From Leptolyngbya sp. FACHB-60 (lineage in GTDB: Bacteria > Cyanobacteriota > Cyanobacteriia > Phormidesmidales > Phormidesmidaceae), in assembly GCF_014695775.1 (NCBI RefSeq), contig NZ_JACJOX010000063.1, forward strand, positions 62,001 through 126,000: a stretch of 64,000 nt of DNA. The letters are read 5' to 3'. Below the pieces are notes generated by a model, which searched no databases, was not told the DNA's origin, and saw nothing but the letters and a program-made list of their open reading frames with translations. Positions 33,110 to 41,227 of this stretch are shown piece by piece (position 1 is the stretch's first letter; each line of letters begins with the position of its first letter). Position numbers and translations under genes: made by a program.

Positions 33110-35260
33110 TTACCTACCTAGGGCTGCATTGACGACAGGCAGTATGGTGTTTGCCAGCAGGGTGTGCCCCAGCGCCGTGGGGTGAGTGCCATCGAGGTAA
33201 TAGGTAAGGCTGGTAGTGTCTTGCATCTCAGGAATAGCAGCCACATTGGCCAAGCGCGGAAAATTAATAGTGTCTGCTGCCAGCGCTGCATTGTATGCCT
33301 GCTGCTGTGTCAGGAAGTTAGCAGGGGTGTCTAATCCGCTACGGGGGAGAGTGTTCACGAACACGATGGGCAGCGCTGGGTAAGCAGCCCTAACGTTTTG
33401 GACTAAAGTTATTGCCCTGTTGTAGGTCTCTTGGCCAGTAGCACCAAAGTACATATCATTAGTGCCGCCCCACAAAATCAGGCAGTCAAATGGCTTTTCG
33501 GCCAGGTGAGTCAGTATGTTTGAGTTCATCTGAATCAATGTTTGGCCACCGACTGCATAGGTGGTGTAATTGTCGGCCCGTACAGCAGCAACCTTGAAGG
33601 GGTAGCGATCTTCTGCCGGTACGCCTTGCCCGGAGTTGACTGAGATTGAATCTCCATCGATTCCAATCTCAGCAGTAATAACACCGCCTCTGCTTACAAA
33701 GAGAAAATTTAGTAAAGCTTCAAAACTCAGCCACTCATTTTGAGTCAGCGCGCCATTGCTAACAAATAGGCTAAGCAGCGGCCCTGTAAACGCAGAGTTC
33801 ACGTTTACTTGGGTGGCGGTTCCGGTGTTGTTGTTATTCCTCGCAAACCCCAGCATAATCACGTTTGGCGGGGTGCCGGGGGCTGCCGTCGTGCTTCCAA
33901 CTACTGTTCGCTTGTTGTATACCTGCATCAAATTCGCGGCAGACCGAACGCAGTATTTAGCGCCCAAATTTGTCATTGACGGCAGATCTCTGCGGTTGGC
34001 TAGGCTAAAAGCAGCGAATGAAGAGTTGCCGACGGTGTTGCTATAGCCCGAGAAAATAGCGTCAGTTCCATTCCTAAACCCACCGAACTCAATCCCGGAA
34101 CTTGCTGCAATAGCCGCACTGTTGAACCACCCGAAGCCGGCTTGATTCGGATCGGTGATTCCCGTGGAAGGATTGAAGTTCAGGTTCAAGAATCTAGAGT
34201 TGCCGCCCTGCACGCCGGTAGCTAAAACATTGGCAGCCAAAAAGCCAACATTAGCCATGCCAGCAAAACCCCGGAAAGGCACTGCGATCGGCCCCACATC
34301 CCCCGCTGAAGCCGGAGCCAGCCAGAGCCCCGCTATTTTGCTCTTGTAGGTATCCCAAGAGATGCCAGGCATCCACTGAGTTGAAAACGCAGTATTTAAG
34401 ATTCCTGCCTGCGCAGAGGATAAAGGCGTTGAGGCAGAAGGGTTGTAGGCGCTTTGGTAAGCAATTACGTCTGGGTGAAGTTCATTGTCGACAGTCACCG
34501 AGTAAACGCACAGGGCATCAGTGTCCGCAGTGCCAAAGAACTTGATTTCTAGTAATGCCGATCTGCCAGCTGCGATATTAGTCGGCCTAGCTGCTCTCAA
34601 GAACTGCCAGCCAGATGGAAGCGTCAGGCCTCTGGTCGCGCCACCTGCCAGCAGTTGCACCCATACAGATCTACCCGCAGCCCTATTGCTGGTAGTTAGC
34701 GTCAGGTTCCCGGTCAAAGATATCGATTGGTAGCTGCCTGTCAGCGCCGCCATATCAAGGTTTACCGTGGCTGCGGCCCGTGTGGCGACGGTTGATTGCA
34801 GCCCAGCCTTGGCGTCCAGTGCCGTCGCTAGAGCCGCAGGCTGCACCGCCGTCTCAGCCAGTAGCCCCTGGGCAGCGGTAGCGGCCCCCAGCGCAGCCGG
34901 ACTTAGATTGGGCCGCCCCGCTAGGTCGCCATAAGCCCCCGTCAGCCCTACCGTCGCGATCGCACTCAAATTCGCCTTAGCATTCAGCGCTATCTGCTGC
35001 GGCCCCGAAACGGGCTTGGCTGAGTCGAACGTGTTGTCGACGTTCGCCAGCCCCACGTCAGCTTTGGCCAGGGTGACGTTGCCCGCCTTACCCGCCACCG
35101 TCTGAACCGGCGCAGCAGCAGCGGCCACCGCGTCAAAGTCGGCGATGGTTTCGGCTAGCTGGATACCTTCGTGGTTGGCGCGATCGCGGTTGGCAGTGTC
35201 GCGGCCATCTAGCTCGGCGCGAACACCAGCAACGGCTGCATCGGTTGAAAATTGAGGCAT
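33110..35260 (-). CDS. Tail spike/fibre with C-terminal SGNH hydrolase
   Basis: 716 residues. The N-terminal about 200 residues are fibre-like (VQTVAGKAGNVTLAKADVGL is a phage fibre repeat motif). The middle is beta-rich. The C-terminal about 190 residues form an SGNH/GDSL esterase: block I IGIDGDSISVNSGQG, block III ILWGGTNDMYFG and block V YLDGTHPTALGH with Asp and His of the triad. Such domains deacetylate or de-esterify surface polysaccharides. It sits between head genes and tail genes and has a strict leader box. Confidence 0.82.
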   Translation of the reverse strand: MPQFSTDAAVAGVRAELDGRDTANRDRANHEGIQLAETIADFDAVAAAAAPVQTVAGKAGNVTLAKADVGLANVDNTFDSAKPVSGPQQIALNAKANLSAIATVGLTGAYGDLAGRPNLSPAALGAATAAQGLLAETAVQPAALATALDAKAGLQSTVATRAAATVNLDMAALTGSYQSISLTGNLTLTTSNRAAGRSVWVQLLAGGATRGLTLPSGWQFLRAARPTNIAAGRSALLEIKFFGTADTDALCVYSVTVDNELHPDVIAYQSAYNPSASTPLSSAQAGILNTAFSTQWMPGISWDTYKSKIAGLWLAPASAGDVGPIAVPFRGFAGMANVGFLAANVLATGVQGGNSRFLNLNFNPSTGITDPNQAGFGWFNSAAIAASSGIEFGGFRNGTDAIFSGYSNTVGNSSFAAFSLANRRDLPSMTNLGAKYCVRSAANLMQVYNKRTVVGSTTAAPGTPPNVIMLGFARNNNNTGTATQVNVNSAFTGPLLSLFVSNGALTQNEWLSFEALLNFLFVSRGGVITAEIGIDGDSISVNSGQGVPAEDRYPFKVAAVRADNYTTYAVGGQTLIQMNSNILTHLAEKPFDCLILWGGTNDMYFGATGQETYNRAITLVQNVRAAYPALPIVFVNTLPRSGLDTPANFLTQQQAYNAALAADTINFPRLANVAAIPEMQDTTSLTYYLDGTHPTALGHTLLANTILPVVNAALGR

Positions 35261-35296
35261 GACGGCAGCGGTATAGTGCTGCCGTGAGGGTTCCTA
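35261..35296 (-). promoter_or_regulatory. Late leader box, strict, GCAGC-type hairpin
   Basis: TAGGAACCCT (35296-35287), 36 bases before the ATG at 35260. Hairpin ACGGCAGC-ACTATACC-GCTGCCGT, the longest stem of the series and almost the same as that at 31.83 kb. Confidence 0.88.
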
Positions 35297-35352
35297 CTGG
35301 GCTAGGTCGATCGGCCTCAGGCTGAGTGCCCCGCTGAGTGCCCCATTGGCAT

Positions 35353-35598
35353 CTACTGATTTCCCAGGTATGGTCGTGCGGCGGAGAGAATGCGCCATCC
35401 TAACGATGGGTTGAGAATAGTGCCTAGTGATTGAGGCGGCACATCTTGAGGCAGCTCTCCCATGCTTGCGACAGGCTTGTCTGACAGTACAATTCGATGC
35501 TGATATGGGTCATCAGAATCGGACTCAACCAAGTAGGCCCCCATCTGTAGCTGTGGATGATGGGCGATGAAAATAGGATCTTTTAGTTTGGTTCTCAT
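35353..35598 (-). CDS. Small protein coupled to the head-ART fusion; possible immunity protein
   Basis: 81 residues from the ATG at 35598 (MRTKLKDPIFIAHHPQLQMG). The ATG overlaps the stop of the 625-residue head protein gene (ATGA), so the two are translated together. The product is a small alpha/beta protein with no known family. Given the toxin-like C-terminus of the upstream gene, an immunity or chaperone role is possible, but this is only inference from order. Confidence 0.6.
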   Translation of the reverse strand: MRTKLKDPIFIAHHPQLQMGAYLVESDSDDPYQHRIVLSDKPVASMGELPQDVPPQSLGTILNPSLGWRILSAARPYLGNQ

Positions 35599-37472
35599 TT
35601 GATTATGGTGATCTCTACATTGTTTTCTTGAGCCCACTGCTGGATTTCAGGGGTGGGCCTAGTGCCCTTTGTGAATGTCAATCCTGCAATATCCGAGGCC
35701 TGAACCTGCCCGTGGACCTGAGCTTCAGTGTAAGCGCCTACAGTAGCTCGGTTCAGCTCAGCGACGTTCTTCGCTCTAGCCATGCCCTGCAATGCTGCCC
35801 CGGTGTCAGGGTCATCGACCACCCTCTCCTCGCCAATCGCAGCGCCTCGGATAGCACCCGCCGCACTGTAGTCTTTAGCAGGCACAGGCAACCCCCCAGC
35901 GAACGAGTCTTGCCCCGCTACAGTGGCCCGGTCTTTAGCCTCGGCCTTTAGCCGCACAGCCACGGCTCCGTACCCTGCCGCACCAGTATGTGCCGCATTG
36001 TCTATGTCTGCCGTATCTGCCATGTAGCCATAGATAGGCCGCTGTGCATAGCCATTGTCAGCGATCGCAGCCCCAAACATAAACGACTCTTGAGAGTCCC
36101 GTCGGTTTTGATAGTCAAGGATATAGTAGGCTTCGTCGGTGATATCGTCGTCGCTATCTCTTAGGGCTCTGGCAAACGGGTCTTTGCCTTTGGGCAGCGT
36201 TACGCCTTCCGGTGCCAGACGTCCAGCCGCCAGTTCACCAGAGGCCTTGAACCTCCCATCAGATATGATCTGCCCTAAAACTTGCGCGTCGGGCACCCGG
36301 ATATAGATGTCTGATTTGTCCAGGATCTTCTGGGCATTAGACTGGGCTTTGCTGACGGTGTCTTGCCCAAACTTATCGACTAGGGCTTGGTTAACCTTTG
36401 CTGCCGTGTCTGCCCTGCTGATGATTGCAGGGTTTGTCGGGCTAGGAGACGGGGTACTAGGCAGTGGCTTCGCTACAACCTTCGCCGCTGGCTTCGGTGC
36501 CACAGGCGGCGCATCCCCCGGCTTCCACACAGCCTGGGGCGCTTCAGTCAGGCCCGCCCGCTTCTCCCAGTAGGTGGGGCCGTTGTTGGGCTTGGTGCCC
36601 AACTTGGCCATCTCCTCCAGGCGGGTGGTCTTATCGGCTGCGATCGCCGCGTCATCCGTCCATCCCCGCTCTGCCCACTTAGGCAGCCAAGAACAGGTTA
36701 TGCACCTGCATCTCGGGTGGCTTGGGGCAGTTACCTCGCCTAGCTTATAGACGTTGCCGTGCCGGGCCAAACAGTAACTACACAGCCTTTCGGAGGGTGT
36801 AGCCAGCCACTGGATATGGGTTATGCCATTTTCGGCATACCGCTGCTGAGTGGCGGTATCAAAGCTCGACATGATCTCGGTGCGAGCGATCGTCTCGGCC
36901 TTCGACTTCAGCTGAGCCAGCCCAAACTGCCCCTGCATCTGCTCATTGCCGCGCAGCATCCTGGCCACCTTCTCAGCGCCCCACCCTTGCAGCAGGCCCT
37001 GTTCGACCACGCCAGAGACAGCGGTCTTGAAGTTGTCGTTGTAGCGGTAGAGCCGCTGCACCCCGTCACGTGCCTGGGCGATCGCAGCCTCAATGGGCAC
37101 GGTCGTAAATTCTTGGAGCGGGTAGCCAGGGTCGCGGGCACGCACCAGCTCATCGGCCATCTTGGCCCCGCTCTCGTGGCTGATTTGCAGCGCCTCAGTC
37201 ATCAGCGCCTCGTACTCGCCCTGCATCTCGGGCCGCACGATCGCCAGGGTCTCGCCCAGCTGCTCCATCAGCAATAGCCGCCGCTGCACCGCATAGAGGG
37301 AGCCGTCGCTTTGCCATCTGGGGTAGAGGCTGCGTAGCTCGCGCTCCAGGTTGCGGTAGCTGGCGTCGAGGCTGTCGGCGATGCGGTCTGTCACCGCCGC
37401 GTCGAGTTCGGTGGTGGCCGAGTCGTAGCGGGCCACGATGCGCTCGATATCGCTGAAAGACCTAGTCGCCAT
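35595..37472 (-). CDS. SPP1 gp7-type minor head protein fused to an ART-like domain
   Basis: 625 residues. Residues about 1-290 are a phage head morphogenesis (Mu F/SPP1 gp7) protein: helical N-terminus, then ETIARTEIMSSFDTATQQ and the Cys/His signature CSYCLARHGNVYKLGEV ... HPRCRCITC. A Pro/Ala linker (about 320-355) leads to an about 260-residue C-terminal domain with IYIRVPDAQVLGQIISDG, RPIYGYMADTAD, YGAVAVRLKAEAKDRATVAG and QVHGQVQASDIAGLTF. That pattern resembles DUF3626-like ADP-ribosyltransferase folds. Fusion of ART-type domains to gp7 proteins is known in phages. Confidence 0.78.
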   Translation of the reverse strand: MATRSFSDIERIVARYDSATTELDAAVTDRIADSLDASYRNLERELRSLYPRWQSDGSLYAVQRRLLLMEQLGETLAIVRPEMQGEYEALMTEALQISHESGAKMADELVRARDPGYPLQEFTTVPIEAAIAQARDGVQRLYRYNDNFKTAVSGVVEQGLLQGWGAEKVARMLRGNEQMQGQFGLAQLKSKAETIARTEIMSSFDTATQQRYAENGITHIQWLATPSERLCSYCLARHGNVYKLGEVTAPSHPRCRCITCSWLPKWAERGWTDDAAIAADKTTRLEEMAKLGTKPNNGPTYWEKRAGLTEAPQAVWKPGDAPPVAPKPAAKVVAKPLPSTPSPSPTNPAIISRADTAAKVNQALVDKFGQDTVSKAQSNAQKILDKSDIYIRVPDAQVLGQIISDGRFKASGELAAGRLAPEGVTLPKGKDPFARALRDSDDDITDEAYYILDYQNRRDSQESFMFGAAIADNGYAQRPIYGYMADTADIDNAAHTGAAGYGAVAVRLKAEAKDRATVAGQDSFAGGLPVPAKDYSAAGAIRGAAIGEERVVDDPDTGAALQGMARAKNVAELNRATVGAYTEAQVHGQVQASDIAGLTFTKGTRPTPEIQQWAQENNVEITIIK

Positions 37473-37683
37473 TGGGGTCTTTGATGGTGATGCCGAACGA
37501 AACTTTTGCCCCTGGGTTGGCGCTGGCGATGTTGAAGGCGATCGCTAAAAACTGGTCGACCGGGATACCGTCGACGCTGCTGCCCAGAAAAACGTCGACG
37601 CCAGGGATCTGGTAGTTGCGGGCGCTAGATGACTGGGGCGCGATCGCCTCATCCGTCTGCTTTTTGGCTTTCTTTTTGCCCAC
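37462..37683 (-). CDS. Small phage head protein, unknown
   Basis: 73 residues from a GTG at 37683. Lys-rich start (MGKKKAKKQTDEAIAPQSSS) followed by a strand-helix core (GVDVFLGSSVDGIPVDQFLA). Its end overlaps the start of the head-ART gene by 11 bases. It carries a strict leader box. Confidence 0.6.
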   Translation of the reverse strand: MGKKKAKKQTDEAIAPQSSSARNYQIPGVDVFLGSSVDGIPVDQFLAIAFNIASANPGAKVSFGITIKDPNGD

Positions 37684-37722
37684 GAAAAACCCCCAGGATT
37701 GCTACGTCCTGAGGGTTCCTAG
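37684..37722 (-). promoter_or_regulatory. Late leader box, strict
   Basis: TAGGAACCCT (37721-37712), 38 bases before the GTG at 37683. Hairpin CAGGA-CGTAGCAA-TCCTG. Confidence 0.82.
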
Positions 37723-37740
37723 GGGTTAAGTTCGGGTGGC

Positions 37741-38133
37741 CTAGCGATTGATCCTCACCGAGTTGCCCCCTAAGCTACCCCCGTTTTCCCGCTCAATCTC
37801 GCGCCGTTCGCAAGGGATAAACAGGGCATTCAGCAGGCGCTTGGCATAGCGCCGCATGTTGGCCTCATGGCCTGCGTAACGGCTCCCCAGCGCCCACTCC
37901 AGCACGTCGGCCTTAATCAGCCCCGCCTGGTCAGCCCCGGCGAAGATCGCCGCCTCAGCCTTCTGGTAGTTCTCAATCCAGCCCTCGATTTTGGCCACCT
38001 GTGCCTCGCCAGCAATCACCGGCACGCGCTCAAGTTTGCGCTGCACCAGCTCCACCCAGCGAGGGGCATCGGCGGGCAGGCCCAAGATCTCCAGCACGTC
38101 GGCGCGGGTTTGCTCAATGTCGGCGAAGGGCAT
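37741..38133 (-). CDS. Phage head-tail connector-like protein
   Basis: 130 residues, helical (MPFADIEQTRADVLEILGLP ... RYAGHEANMRRYAKRLLNAL). Size and location after the major capsid gene suit a neck or connector protein, but no family motif is certain. Start overlaps the previous stop by one base (38133). Confidence 0.55.
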   Translation of the reverse strand: MPFADIEQTRADVLEILGLPADAPRWVELVQRKLERVPVIAGEAQVAKIEGWIENYQKAEAAIFAGADQAGLIKADVLEWALGSRYAGHEANMRRYAKRLLNALFIPCERREIERENGGSLGGNSVRINR

Positions 38134-38492
38134 TAGTCGTTACCCCAGGCTGCGATCGCGGCGGGGTCGGTGGTGTAAGGCGGCTTCAGGATTTTGGGGT
38201 TTAAATCCCACACCTGTTGCAGCGACTCATAGCCACCATCGGGGCGGTTTTCGAGGATTGCTTTGGCCGCGCCCTTGCCGATGGTGGGCACGATTTCGAC
38301 CTCACGCACGGTGCCGAGGCTGTTAAAGACCACCAGTGCTTTGGGCACCGCTGGGGTAGGGGCGATCGCGTTGACTGGAGTTCCAGTCGGGGGCTGGGGG
38401 GTGTTGCCTGGGGGCAACGGTGTTGCCGGGGTGGTTGCGATCGCCTGGGCAGCCAGTAGCCGCCGCTGGCGCTGAAATCCTGTGATTCCCAT
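38133..38492 (-). CDS. Phage protein with helix-hairpin-helix (ComEA-like) segment
   Basis: 119 residues. A Pro/Thr-rich linker (about 20-50) leads to a helix-hairpin-helix module: VREVEIVPTIGKGAAKAILE and YESLQQVWDLNPK. Such motifs contact DNA backbones. In the head gene block it may act at packaged DNA or the connector. A CTGGAGTTCCAG palindrome lies within it at 38375-38386. No leader box or good ribosome site is seen. Confidence 0.6.
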   Translation of the reverse strand: MGITGFQRQRRLLAAQAIATTPATPLPPGNTPQPPTGTPVNAIAPTPAVPKALVVFNSLGTVREVEIVPTIGKGAAKAILENRPDGGYESLQQVWDLNPKILKPPYTTDPAAIAAWGND

Positions 38493-38546
38493 GGGGGTGC
38501 TCGGTAGAGGGATGGGTGGGGCGGAAGGCCGTCCCGGTGTGGCTAT

Positions 38547-39557
38547 CTAGCCGTTGGTGCGAAGGGCGGCGATGGGAACGTTTTTGCGCTCCATCACGCG
38601 AACCCACGATGCGGCGGTTTCTAGTTCGGCGTCGGAGGGGGTTTGACCTGCAACAACACCTTGCCAGCGAACACCTTTGCAGTGCATCAGGAAGTGGCGG
38701 CGGTTGGTCAAGAACCCTTGGCCAGCCAGGATGTCGCGGTCATACTCGACGGCGATTTGCTGGTTGAATTCGCCCATGGGCATGGGGTCTTCACCAAAGG
38801 CGATCGCGCCGTTGCCGAACAGGTAGGTCGTGTAGATAAATCCGCTGGTGCCGCCAGCCACTTTGGGCATGGTGTCGTCAACGATGACGGTCTTACCGCG
38901 ATAGGTGCGGATAGGGGTTGCGCCCTGCTCAGCGGGGGCCAGAAACTCAATCAGGTTTTGCTTTTCGAGTTCCCAGTAGATGTCGCTGTGCATGGCGATA
39001 CCGGCGAAGGCATCCAGGCGATCGCCCAACAGGGAGAAGGCATCAATCACAGCACCAGAGCTGATTAGGTTGCTAGCGGCGGCAGCGTTGCCGTCGGCGA
39101 TAGAGATGTTCTTGACGTGCTCGTTAACCATGGTGGTGCTGGCGAAGATGCCCTTGAGCATCAGCAGCAGCGTGGTCTGCATGTCGCGAACCCAGTAGTC
39201 GGCAACCAGGTCAGCGATCGCGCCGCCGGGGTCAGCCCCAGACAGAGCACGGGCTAGGTCTTGGCTAGACCAGGCATCGCCGCGCCGCTGAACCACAGCC
39301 TCGTCTTGGCTAGCGGTAATCTTTTTGGTTGCAAGGGGAACGGTCTCGCTCAGGCCCTGGGAACGACCAGACAGATCCTGGAAGAACGGCATCTGGACGG
39401 TTCTAGAGCCCCGAGTGATGAGGTCGTTGTAGCGGGTGTCGGTCTCGACTAGGCCGCTTTGGATTAGCTCAGATTTTTGGGCGGTGCGCTCCTGCATGTA
39501 GGGCACCCAAATTTCGGGCTCGATGATATCGGCAATTGAGGTAACTTGGCTGGCCAC
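38547..39557 (-). CDS. Phage major capsid protein
   Basis: 336 residues from a GTG at 39557 (VASQVTSIADIIEPEIWVPY), with AGGAG about 9 bases upstream. The start ADIIEPEIW and FQDLSGRSQGLSETVPLATK are typical of HK97-fold major capsid proteins of this type, as is the C-terminal FLTNRRHFLMHCKGVRWQG. Alternative: a GTG at 39626 puts the leader variant at its usual 30-base distance and would add 23 residues, but that start lies in the hairpin. I prefer 39557. Gene order scaffold, then capsid, then head completion supports the call. Confidence 0.88.
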   Translation of the reverse strand: MASQVTSIADIIEPEIWVPYMQERTAQKSELIQSGLVETDTRYNDLITRGSRTVQMPFFQDLSGRSQGLSETVPLATKKITASQDEAVVQRRGDAWSSQDLARALSGADPGGAIADLVADYWVRDMQTTLLLMLKGIFASTTMVNEHVKNISIADGNAAAASNLISSGAVIDAFSLLGDRLDAFAGIAMHSDIYWELEKQNLIEFLAPAEQGATPIRTYRGKTVIVDDTMPKVAGGTSGFIYTTYLFGNGAIAFGEDPMPMGEFNQQIAVEYDRDILAGQGFLTNRRHFLMHCKGVRWQGVVAGQTPSDAELETAASWVRVMERKNVPIAALRTNG

Positions 39558-39626
39558 GGTAAGGCTCCTGCTAGTGCGTGTGGTGTTTGCGTTTCGCCTC
39601 GGCACTGCCTCTGGCGTGGCCCCCAC

Positions 39627-39656
39627 AGGGGGCGCGTTGTGGGGGGAGCATTCCCA
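39627..39656 (-). promoter_or_regulatory. Late leader box variant before the capsid gene
   Basis: TGGGAATGCTCC (39656-39645) with a strong hairpin CCCCCACA-ACGCGCCCCC-TGTGGGGG. It is 30 bases before a possible GTG (39626) but 99 before the preferred capsid start. Confidence 0.6.
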
Positions 39657-39661
39657 CGCGC

Positions 39662-39689
39662 AAAAAAGCCCCAGCGCAGTGGCCAGGGC
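39662..39689 (-). terminator. Terminator upstream of the capsid transcript
   Basis: Minus strand GCCC...GGGC with additional internal pairing, followed by TTTTTT (complement of 39662-39667). It ends the transcript of the gene at 39716 and separates it from the capsid unit. Confidence 0.65.
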
Positions 39690-39715
39690 GTGAGGTTGTA
39701 AGCATGTATGCAGGG

Positions 39716-40114
39716 TTAAAAGGCCAGCCAGTGCCGCATCCTTTTCAGCACGTCGTCGCTGGTATGGCCGTCAAATGGTGGGGCAGATTCCAGCTCATCG
39801 GCGCGGCACAAGTCCCATAGGCGATCGGGTAGGTGGTAGGTAATCGAGTTGCCAAACGTGGCTATGCCGCAGATGAACCAGCCCTCGTAGCTGCTGCCGT
39901 CATCGTGCTTGCGCGACTTCCATGCGGAGGTGATGCCGTAGGGCCTGCTGCTGTCGAACGACTTGAGCAGCGCGAGAAACAGCATGTGCCGGTGCTCGTA
40001 AAGCTCATCAAATGTGTGGTAGCCGTCTGAGGTTTTGCCGGGGATGCAGGGGACAAAAGACTCTGTCCCTGTCGCCTCGCTTATAACTTTGACCCCTGGG
40101 ACTGTGTCGAGCAT
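39716..40114 (-). CDS. Phage hypothetical protein (WDGHT-type)
   Basis: 132 residues. Contains EGWFICGIATFGNSITYHLP and PPFDGHTSDDVLKRMRHWL, a pattern I recognise from small uncharacterised phage proteins that end in DGHTxxDVLxRL. Function unknown. It lies between capsid and scaffold genes, an odd place for what is usually an early gene product. CGGAG lies 9 bases before the ATG. Confidence 0.6.
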   Translation of the reverse strand: MLDTVPGVKVISEATGTESFVPCIPGKTSDGYHTFDELYEHRHMLFLALLKSFDSSRPYGITSAWKSRKHDDGSSYEGWFICGIATFGNSITYHLPDRLWDLCRADELESAPPFDGHTSDDVLKRMRHWLAF

Positions 40115-40161
40115 GGTGGCGGCTCCGAGATTGAGAGAGTATCGCCACCATGATGCCCTAT

Positions 40162-40896
40162 CTACTTACCTGCCTCTGCCTTCAGGCGATCGTAGAGGGG
40201 CTTGTTGGTCTTAAAGAGCTTCATCTGCTCGGTGAGGTTGCCTGCGCCCTTGAACGGGTTGGGACCGCTAAAGCCACCGCCGCCGGTGTTGCCCGCGCCA
40301 GTGCTGCCTGAGCCGCTGCCACCCTTGGGCTTGAACAGGTAGGCCTCAGATGGACGCTGGGCTAGGTCTTGGACGAACTGCGCCGGGGTTTGGCGGTTGA
40401 AGTCGCCCAGGTCGATGAACAGGCTGCCCTGCTCGTCAAGGGTGAAGCGATCGCCGTGGAGCCGCAGGAAGTGGTCGGGGTTGATGACACCATACTCAGG
40501 CTTGCTCAGCTCTGCGATCGCGTTGGCCCGCAGCTGCGCGGCTTTGTTGGCAGCGGCCTCAGCTTCGCGCTCTGCCTTGACGGCCTCGATTTTGGTGGTG
40601 TAGTCAGCCTCAAGCTCTTTGCGAACCTGGGCGAATTTGGCCTCCAGGTCACCGGCTGAGGTGGTAGCCGTGGTGCCTGTAACTTTGGCGGCTTCGAGGT
40701 CGGTCTCTAGCTGGCGGGCACGGTCTTTGGCGGTCTTGGCTTCGTTCAGCAGCTCGTCGCGGTTGGCGAGAATGCGGCGCTTCTCAGCGTCAAATGCTTC
40801 GGTGGCGGTGGTCAGGCGGTTCACTTCGGCCTGGGCATCGCCGGATAGGTATGCGATCGCGTCGTCAAGGCTGGTGAAATCTGCGCGTAATTGCAT
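40162..40896 (-). CDS. Phage scaffolding-like coiled-coil protein
   Basis: 244 residues. A long coiled coil (about 30-135: LTTATEAFDAEKRRILANRD ... ADYTTKIEAVKAEREAEAAA), then a globular stretch, a Gly/Ser-rich linker (about 197-215) and a basic end (LFKTNKPLYDRLKAEAGK). This architecture is that of capsid scaffolding proteins, which lie just upstream of the capsid gene as here. The leader box is 53 bases upstream, farther than usual. Confidence 0.75.
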   Translation of the reverse strand: MQLRADFTSLDDAIAYLSGDAQAEVNRLTTATEAFDAEKRRILANRDELLNEAKTAKDRARQLETDLEAAKVTGTTATTSAGDLEAKFAQVRKELEADYTTKIEAVKAEREAEAAANKAAQLRANAIAELSKPEYGVINPDHFLRLHGDRFTLDEQGSLFIDLGDFNRQTPAQFVQDLAQRPSEAYLFKPKGGSGSGSTGAGNTGGGGFSGPNPFKGAGNLTEQMKLFKTNKPLYDRLKAEAGK

Positions 40897-40950
40897 GGTC
40901 TGGTTCCCACGGGGAGGGCCACTGGCCCGGTACGCAGGGAGGGTTCCTAG
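40897..40950 (-). promoter_or_regulatory. Late leader box, strict, long spacer
   Basis: TAGGAACCCT (40949-40940), 53 bases before the ATG at 40896. Hairpin GGGCC-AGT-GGCCC; a second GTGGGAACC lies between hairpin and start. Confidence 0.78.
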
Positions 40951-41014
40951 GGCTTTTAGCCGGTGCGGCGGGTAGCATTAAGGCATTGCGCCTGGTTCAT
41001 ACGGAGGGTTTCTA

Positions 41015-41200
41015 ATGCTCAGCAAAAGTTTCAGGCTGCTGCGGCTAAAGCTTTCAGAGGCTCTATGGCGGTGGAGCTTCAAGGTCAAGCCGAAAGAGCG
41101 ATATAAATTAGTCCGCTTTAGTCATCAGGTGGTCAGTGGTATCGACAGTGACGGGAACGTCGAGACCATCGAAGCTGAGGGATTTCGGCGGGTAGGATAG
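41015..41200 (+). CDS. Small basic protein, unknown
   Basis: 61 residues (MLSKSFRLLRLKLSEALWRW...). CGGAGGG precedes the ATG by 6 bases, a good ribosome site. Rich in Arg, Lys and Trp, amphipathic N-terminal helix. With the next gene it forms a plus-strand insertion between scaffold and portal genes. Confidence 0.6.
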   Translation: MLSKSFRLLRLKLSEALWRWSFKVKPKERYKLVRFSHQVVSGIDSDGNVETIEAEGFRRVG

Positions 41201-41227
41201 GGGCACCACCACCAAGTTTTGAAGCAG

